Part shown: one piece after another, positions 58,346 through 64,000 of the stretch
Position numbering within the stretch: position 1 is the stretch's first letter
How the letters are laid out: every line of letters begins with the position of its first letter
Source of the DNA: Eriocheir sinensis
Lineage: Eukaryota; Arthropoda; Malacostraca; Decapoda; Varunidae
Assembly: GCF_024679095.1 (NCBI RefSeq)
Contig: NC_066509.1
Span: 21,144,871-21,208,870, forward strand
Direction: 5' to 3'
DNA: 64,000 nucleotides
The notes under the pieces: generated by a model
Seen by the model: only the letters and a program-made list of their open reading frames with translations
Databases searched by the model: none
What the model was told of the DNA's origin: nothing
Made by a program: the position numbers and the translations under genes

Positions 58346-59345
58346 AAACTCCGAACAATAAACCCGGGCAAATGGAGGTCGTTAGCGTGAGCAGTTCACC
58401 TAGGAGAGCAAACTCCGATTACAAACCCGGGCAGGTGGAGGTCGTTAGCGTGAGCAGTTCATCTAGGAGAGCAAACTCCGATTACAAACCCGGGCAGGTG
58501 GAGCTCGTTAGCGTGAGTAGTTCATCTAGGAGAGCAGACTCCGATTACAAACCCGGGCAGGTGGAGGTCGTTAGCCGTGGTAGGCAATTTGCCTAGGAGA
58601 GGGACAACTCCGAACAACAAACACGGGTAGGTTGGGCTCGTTAGCCGTCATAGGCAATACACCTAGGAGAGCAAACTCCGAATAAAAAACCGGGGCAGGT
58701 TGGGCTCGTGGGCCGTCACAGGCAATACACCTAGGAGAGCAAACTCCGAACAATAAACCCGGACAGGTTGGGCTCGTGAGCCGTCATAGGCAATACACCT
58801 AGGAGAGCAAACTCCGAACAATAAACCCGGGCAGGTGGAGGTCGTTAGCGAAAGCAGTTCATCTAGGAGAGCAAACTTCGATTACAAACCCGGGCAGGTA
58901 GAGCTCGTTAGCCGTGGTAGACAATCTGCCTAGGAGAGGGACAACTCCGAACAGCAAACACTGGCAGGTGAAGCTCGTTAGCGTGGGAAGTTCATCTAGG
59001 AGAGGAAACTCCGATTACAAACCCGGGCAGGTGGAGGTCGTTAGCGTGAGCAGTTCACCTAGGAGAGCAAACTCCGATTACAAACCCGGGCAAGTGGAGG
59101 TCGTTAGCGTGAGCAGTTCACCTAGTAGAGCAAACTCCGATTACAAACCCGGGCAGGTGGAGGTCGTTAACGTGATCAGTTCACCTAGGAGAGCAAACTC
59201 CGATTACAAACCCGGGACGGTGGAGATCTTTAGCCGCGAGGCAGTTCACCTAGGAGAAGGATAACTCTGACCACAAACCCGGGCAGGAGGGGGTCGTTAG
59301 CCGTGGTAGGCAGTCCTCCTAGGAGAAGGAAAACTCCGAATTCAA
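58346..59345. repeat. 63-bp minisatellite, about 16 copies
   Basis: Units of about 63 bases (cccgggcaggtggaggtcgt, tagcgtgagcagttcaccta, ggagagcaaactccgattac). The first and last units are diverged, and the 58.58-58.80 kb units have a different middle (gggctcgt...ccgtcataggcaatac). In the phase of E3 the better units read as the 21-residue repeat PGQVEVVSVSSSPRRANSDYK... and stay open, but this is a property of the 63-base length. Confidence 0.92.
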
Positions 59346-59351
59346 ATCAAC

Positions 59352-59353
<2 letters not shown>

Positions 59354-59422
<69 letters not shown>
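59354..59422. repeat. (AC)n inside the minisatellite's last unit
   Basis: 69 bases of AC. On its right, gtgggactcgttataggcat and gacaatccaccaagggga match the minisatellite unit, so the AC tract splits the array end. Confidence 0.93.
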
Positions 59423-59424
<2 letters not shown>

Positions 59425-60063
59425 CCAACCAATCGGGGAGGTGGGACTCGTTATAGGCATCGTAGACAATCCACCAAGGGGAATCAACAAATAAAAGGAT
59501 AATAAAAGCGAATACACGAGAACAAGATGAAATTAGAACCGGACAAAAAAGAATAATATAAGATGGAACACCGAATAAAGGATAGTTAAGAAAACAGCAT
59601 CGAGAAAAGCATAAGATACACACGGATCATCCAGACTGAAACAGAAGACCAAAAAATGGATGGTATAAAAAGAACGGAGAAAAGATAATTCACGCACATA
59701 AATTAACGTAGAAATAAAACATCAAGAAAAGGAAAATAAGGAAAATATAGAAACAACATCAGTGATACCGCCGCTCCGTTGGCTCCGTGGGCGGTAGGAG
59801 AATGAAATGACCCTTTTCGTAGACGCACAATATGATGTGGTCAAACATGCCAATAATAACATTTACCCCCAGGATCACAATCATGACACTCGAAAACGCC
59901 CGTGTCTCTGAGCACTAAACCGGGCAGCTGAACATTTCACTGAACATCTAACGTTCAGCATTGTATTTCACTTACGTCACTTATTAATCTATAACAACAG
60001 ATAGTGTATAATCAGGTAAATAAACAAAGATAGAATTATACTATGGCAGGCGCTTGCACTTAC
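59423..60063. other. No gene seen
   Basis: One diverged minisatellite unit to about 59485, then A-rich mixed sequence. Possible intron if the exon at 60064 is real. Confidence 0.5.
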
Positions 60064-60275
60064 GTATTCTTGGCCTACTAAAATGCCTCGGCCTTTCTGT
60101 TCCATGTATTCCTCTGGGTGGATGTCTACAGAGGCAGACAGCGATGCCGAGAAGGGACGTCTTCTCTTCACTGTTATCGTTAGTTGTCTCCCTCCTCCTC
60201 GCCTTTTACAGCGTCCCGAGTGCCCCATCATACATGTCGAATCATCAAAAATGCACGTGTGTGGATGCGTCAACC
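60064..60275 (-). CDS. Candidate host exon, unidentified
   Basis: The minus frame reads FDDSTCMMGHSGRCKRRGGG, RQLTITVKRRRPFSASLSAS, VDIHPEEYMEQKGRGILVG and QEY, and is followed exactly by GTAAGTGC, a near-consensus 5' splice site (intron from 60063 downward). The composition is not low-complexity and differs from the A-rich flanks. No convincing acceptor was found upstream; the limit at 60275 is only the open frame. The opposite strand is also open (60083-60631) with a pyrimidine-tract acceptor near 60210. I favour minus because of the donor. No family recognised. Confidence 0.3.
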
Positions 60276-60514
60276 TTGCCCCCCGAGTCAGCGAGAGCCT
60301 TCATTTGTTCTTCATTTGCAATCGAGACGATACCGAAATGCTGGCTTGGCACCTTCAACGCCGAGCAGCCGTGACACACCACAACCAAAGTTCCCTGTTC
60401 TCGTTCTCTACACCATCGTTTACGCCTCGCCCTATTTATCTTATTCCTCATACTATCCCTTTCACCTTTCACCAATCATTCGTTCCGCCTTTTGGCGGTA
60501 ACAATCAAGAAAAA

Positions 60515-61020
60515 CAAACAAACATCATCCACCTTTCGAACCTAAAATCAACATCGCCAAAATTATGGGCGGGTCTCTTCTGGGGGGAAAGAGGCTCACC
60601 CAGACCAACGAAGAACACCAGCAAAGGATGATGTAGAAGAGAAAAAAACATTGAAAAAGGAAAACCAACAGCAAGGAAAAAAAAAAAAGCAACAAAATTA
60701 TATAAAAAAGGACAGAGAAACGGAAAAGAAAAAAGAAAAAAAAAGAAAAACACCAATAAGAAAGAAAATAAACAAAAGAAAATTAATAAAAAATGAAATA
60801 AAATAAACAAATAAAACTATTAATTAAATAAATAGATAAATAACATGTAGTAAATTTAAATATAAATATAATAAAATACAAACACACATCATCCACTTTT
60901 CGCCTCTAACATCAACACCAACCAAATTGTGGGTTTTATGGTGAGAAAGAGGCTTATCCAAACCACCACAGAACACCATAAAATGGATCATATAAAAGAA
61001 CAGTCGAAAAAAGTTTAAAA
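60515..61020. repeat. Diverged direct repeat, ~140-bp unit
   Basis: 60515-60655 and 60881-61020 share acatcatccacctttcg, ctaaca/aaaatcaacaccaa, ggaaagaggcttaccca and aacaccataaaatg-type blocks in the same order, separated by A-rich sequence. A fainter relative lies at about 59620-59700. Probably an unrecognised interspersed repeat. Confidence 0.6.
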
Positions 61021-61159
61021 TGTAAATAAAACACCAAAAATGGATATGTAATATGAACAGACAGGATCAACACAACAGCAAAGAATGATAAAAACACAAA
61101 ATACTAGAGAGAGACTGATCCGATTATTTAACTAACAAAGCAATAGGAGCGCTGGTCAT

Positions 61160-61700
61160 CCTCAAACTTTACTTAGCACTAATCTCAATTACGTGGTTCA
61201 GTTCTGGTCACCCTATACTATATAATGGATAGCAAGATGTTACAATATGTACAGAGAAAGATGGCAAAAATGATTCAAGGGGTGAGAAACTTGCCTTATG
61301 AGGACAGACTGAAGCAGCTAAATCTACTCTCTAGAAAGGGGAAGGTTGCGAGTAGACCTGATCGAAGTCTATAAATGAATGAAGGGCTTTAATATATTCA
61401 AGGGGATGTCACTAGGGTTTTGTTGTAAAGGAACCAGGTAGGACACGTATCAATGGTTGTAAGTTAGATAAATTCAGATTCAACAAAGACATAGGTAAGA
61501 ACTGGTTTACTAATAGGGTTGTGGATGAATGGAACAGGCTTGGCAGTCATGTGGTGGGTGCCAATACTATAGATACATTCTGGAAGAGGTTGGATAAATT
61601 CATGGATAGTGAGGTAAGGTGGGGTTATGGATTACAGGAGCTGCCTTGTATAGGGCAACCGTCCTCTTGCAGACTCCTTACGTTCTTATGTTCTTCTTCC
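61160..61700 (+). pseudogene. A-family CR1-like LINE 3' fragment (A4)
   Basis: It matches the last third of A1/A2: VQFWSPY-equivalent (cagttctggtcaccctat), MLxxVQRKMAKMIQGVRNLP, RFNKDIGKNWFTNRVVDEWN and LDKFMDSEVRWG, then the tail aggagctgccttgtatagg, gcaaccgtcctcttgcagac and tccttacgttcttatgttct. Several frameshifts (near 61330, 61400 and 61430). 5'-truncated at about 61160. Confidence 0.88.
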
Positions 61701-62250
61701 TCTTATGTTCCTTTACCCCTCTCCTACCCTTCTCCCCACTCATCACCTGCTCCTTATCTACCATTCCCACCTCCCATCTTCCTTACCCTACCTTTCTTCA
61801 CTTCACCACCTCCCCCTCACCCCAAACAACCCAAACGAACACTCTCCACACTCACCCTACCCTCGGCGTCCTGCTGTCCCACCCCCGCCCTCAGTGCTTC
61901 ACGTCCCCGCCCGCGCGGCGCCACGCCCAGCCTTGCCACGCCGTGTAACCCTTGAACACAGCACCGCACACAGGAGGGAGGGAAGGGAATCTGCCCTTGC
62001 TGAGACCCGACAGCGACACGGAGTAACGCATGACCGCGTAACGCCCCACCCAGCTGATTACTTTCCCTCGGCGCAGAGTGTCTTGTCCATGTAGTTCTGC
62101 GTGTATCAGTACTATAGTCTTTCCATTTTATGAAGTCACTTTAGGCGTGACTGTGTCAAGTAAATGTGCTACCATTTCTCCCTTTAGCACTTACTCTTCC
62201 TCCCTAACTCACTCATTGTAGTGCCATGGCGAGTAAAGCCCCGTTCACAC
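61701..62250. other. No gene seen
   Basis: C/T-rich to 61870, GC-rich to 62080, then mixed. Frames here are Pro/Ser/Thr runs without domain signals. Confidence 0.5.
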
Positions 62251-62450
62251 CAGGGATGGGGTGATTACAAGAACTGTGTATTCGAATACGAATACGAATA
62301 CTTCATATTTATACGAATACGAATACTCTGAAATACTGATAATTCGAATACAAATACGAATACTTCACAAGAGTATTCGTGAATGCATTCATGAATACTT
62401 TTCGTTGAAAATAATCTTTTCATGTAGGTAGCTCGGCAATGAGCCTAATA
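62251..62450. mobile_element. hAT-like terminus with cgaatacgaatac subterminal repeats
   Basis: cagggatggggtgattac at 62251 resembles the hAT terminal consensus CAGGGnTGGGC. It is followed by many ttcgaatacgaatac words (62278-62395), as in hAT subterminal regions. The BED-finger fragment at 62948 on minus would fit this as the element's 3' end, but no matching right terminus was found up to 64000. Confidence 0.5.
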
Positions 62451-62771
62451 TGATACTAGAGTTATTCAATAGTAAAATGACGTCATGATGCTGAAGGAAA
62501 CACAACAAAATATCTGTATCATTATAATACATGTAATATCCAGGGATTCCATATGGGGGATGGGGGGGGGAAACAAAATAGAGAATTAATCCAACAATGA
62601 ACCTGGAGCAACACACACCCTACCATTGGCAAGAGGCATTTGAGGGCCGCCGCCCTGCGGCTGCCAGATCGAATTGACAAAAGTTCCCTGATTTGCCTAA
62701 AATCTAGCACAGCATTTCCCTGTCGTATTTTTTTTACTTCTTATATACATAAATAGACATACATACATACA

Positions 62772-62776
<5 letters not shown>

Positions 62777-62858
<82 letters not shown>
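62777..62858. repeat. (TA)n microsatellite
   Basis: About 82 bases of TA following an acatacatac run. Confidence 0.97.
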
Positions 62859-62863
<5 letters not shown>

Positions 62864-62947
62864 GTAGCTACTTGCAAACATAATTAGCCTTCGTTGTTAC
62901 CTACCTAGAATGACTGGTATTCCTGTAGATTTGAAGTTTTGTAGATG

Positions 62948-63247
62948 TTAGCTGTCATAAGCTCCAACAATGCATGCATGCTTTTCCCTACAAACACTAG
63001 GCATATCAAGTTCACTAACTTTATGTTTTGCACTTTCAACTATCTTCTTATGTTTTGCCCCAGCAGCATGCTTTTCTATTTCTGATTCACCAGCCTTTCC
63101 GTCAGAATTACACAATTTACAGTAGAAATACATAGGCCCCTTGCCGCTTCTTGTCAGCCAACTTTTAAACAACGGGTCACTTTCCCATTTTTCTGTGGAT
63201 TTCTGCGTATACGGCTGTCGTTTCCGCTTGGCTGGAGGACTAGACAT
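62948..63247 (-). pseudogene. BED-type zinc-finger fragment of a hAT-like transposase
   Basis: ATG at 63247; 99 codons. A basic start (SPPAKRKRQPYTQKSTEKW) is followed by FKSWLTRSGKGPMYFYCKLC, then EIEKHAAGAKHKK. The C-x2-C ... H-x5-H spacing preceded by an aromatic/Trp-containing stretch fits a BED finger, the DNA-binding N-terminus of hAT transposases and related host proteins. Nothing of the catalytic domain follows; after CREKHACIVGAYDS it stops. It is probably an internally deleted transposon, or a first exon with later exons outside the window. Confidence 0.6.
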
Positions 63248-64000
63248 GACTACTGTGTATTAGTAACAAAAACGAGAACTTAACTGAGTGACAGTGTGAA
63301 ACAGACTGAGGGAGAATACTGGTTCTGGGCCCGGATCCACAAAGGCTTAGTTCGTAGTTTTGGGCCCTTAGTGCGTAGTTTTGAGAACATCGAGATTCAC
63401 AAAGCTAACTACAAACTAATCGATGACGTCACGGGTTAGCGCGCGGATCTACAAACGTTCACCGCGCTCTGTGTGACGTTAAATTTGTTGTTAAATAACT
63501 ACTGCCTCGGAGCTGACGGTAACGCTAACAATATTATCAGATTTACGTATAAATGCTTATAAATCGCGTTTTTCAACTTGAAATATTACTTTGCGAGTAG
63601 AGGAGGCCCATTTCTTTATAAAATGTTGAGATATGCACCCTTTGAGAGGTATATGATAAGTGTGGGCGGTATGGCAACACCCGGCCGGTGGATTGCCAGA
63701 CCTCCCTCCTCTGCCTGCCGTGGAGGATAGCTTGGCGACGAGGAAAAGTTGCCGAGCTTTATGTAATTTCTGATTTACTAGGGAGAATTTTGCGTTTTCC
63801 TTCTATATGTAGATACAGAAAGCGTTCATTTACCCATACATGTCAACAGAACGATCTTACAATATATAATAGCGAAGAAACCCGAGGCATATAGATGCCC
63901 AGACTCAATTCTGCCCGAGGCTCAATTTTATCGATGACAGGGGCCTATGTTTTTCCTTCCCCTGTCATTATTAATGAATCTCAGGTGTCGCAACTTGGTG
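63248..64000. other. No gene seen; possible MITE words
   Basis: ggcccggatccacaaaggct at 63330 and gagattcacaaagctaacta near 63391 are direct relatives, suggesting a small dispersed element, followed by a CpG-containing stretch (cgatgacgtcacgggttagc). The remainder is AT-rich, without features I can support. Confidence 0.45.

Noticed and set aside
58346..59345. CRISPR-like array
   Set aside because: The 63-bp units are contiguous without variable spacers and the sequence is plainly eukaryotic; it is a minisatellite.
60083..60631. 182-codon plus-strand frame opposite the candidate exon
   Set aside because: No domain seen; its second half is low-complexity. The minus frame has the better splice donor, so the plus frame was not called, although a pyrimidine tract and cag near 60210 leave some doubt.

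Overview
This is a eukaryotic, repeat-dominated stretch. There are no operons, ribosome sites or bacterial gene order. It holds very long dinucleotide, trinucleotide and longer tandem repeats, nested non-LTR retrotransposons in several states of decay, tRNA-derived SINEs and small DNA-transposon relics. The retrotransposon and SINE families, as I recall them, are typical of decapod crustaceans (crab-type genomes). That assignment is inference from memory, not a search. No intact host gene is visible.

Layout. 0-4.3 kb: (AC)n, a CR1-like relic, a 1.1-kb fold-back hAT-like element, an acidic repeat-protein frame with two in-frame stops, and a hairpin MITE. 4.3-15.3 kb: low-complexity DNA with low-copy tandem duplications, two 18/15-bp minisatellite arrays each followed by the same GC-rich 120-bp block, and a 42-bp minisatellite. 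15.3-20.5 kb: a truncated E-family LINE and an F-family (jockey-like) LINE interrupted by the 3' end of a CR1-like A element. 21.6 kb: a THAP-domain start. 22.1-25.2 kb: a nearly intact CR1-like B element with one frameshift. 28.0-31.9 kb: a nearly intact E element in (GA)n. 32.5-34.2 kb: a second B copy between (GGA)n tracts. 36.9-40.0 kb: an A element. 41.4-42.0 kb: two SINEs in (AC)n. 44.8-51.5 kb: a long D element in (CT)n, split by an A element with a 5-bp target duplication. 53-56.3 kb: a SINE, two C-family tails and a G-family CR1-like element. 57-59.4 kb: an E copy that runs into a 63-bp minisatellite. 60-64 kb: a possible host exon, a small A copy and a BED-finger hAT relic.

How it works together. 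The LINEs carry an apurinic-like endonuclease and a reverse transcriptase; the more complete D and E copies also carry zinc-knuckle ORF1 proteins. The SINEs need a LINE partner. The main pattern is that element ends repeatedly sit exactly at microsatellites, and each family keeps one repeat type and one strand orientation: E with (GA)n, B and C with (TCC)n, the two adjacent SINEs with (AC)n, and the single D copy with (CT)n. This suggests either microsatellite-targeted insertion or retroelement tails that seed microsatellites. It is the observation most worth testing.
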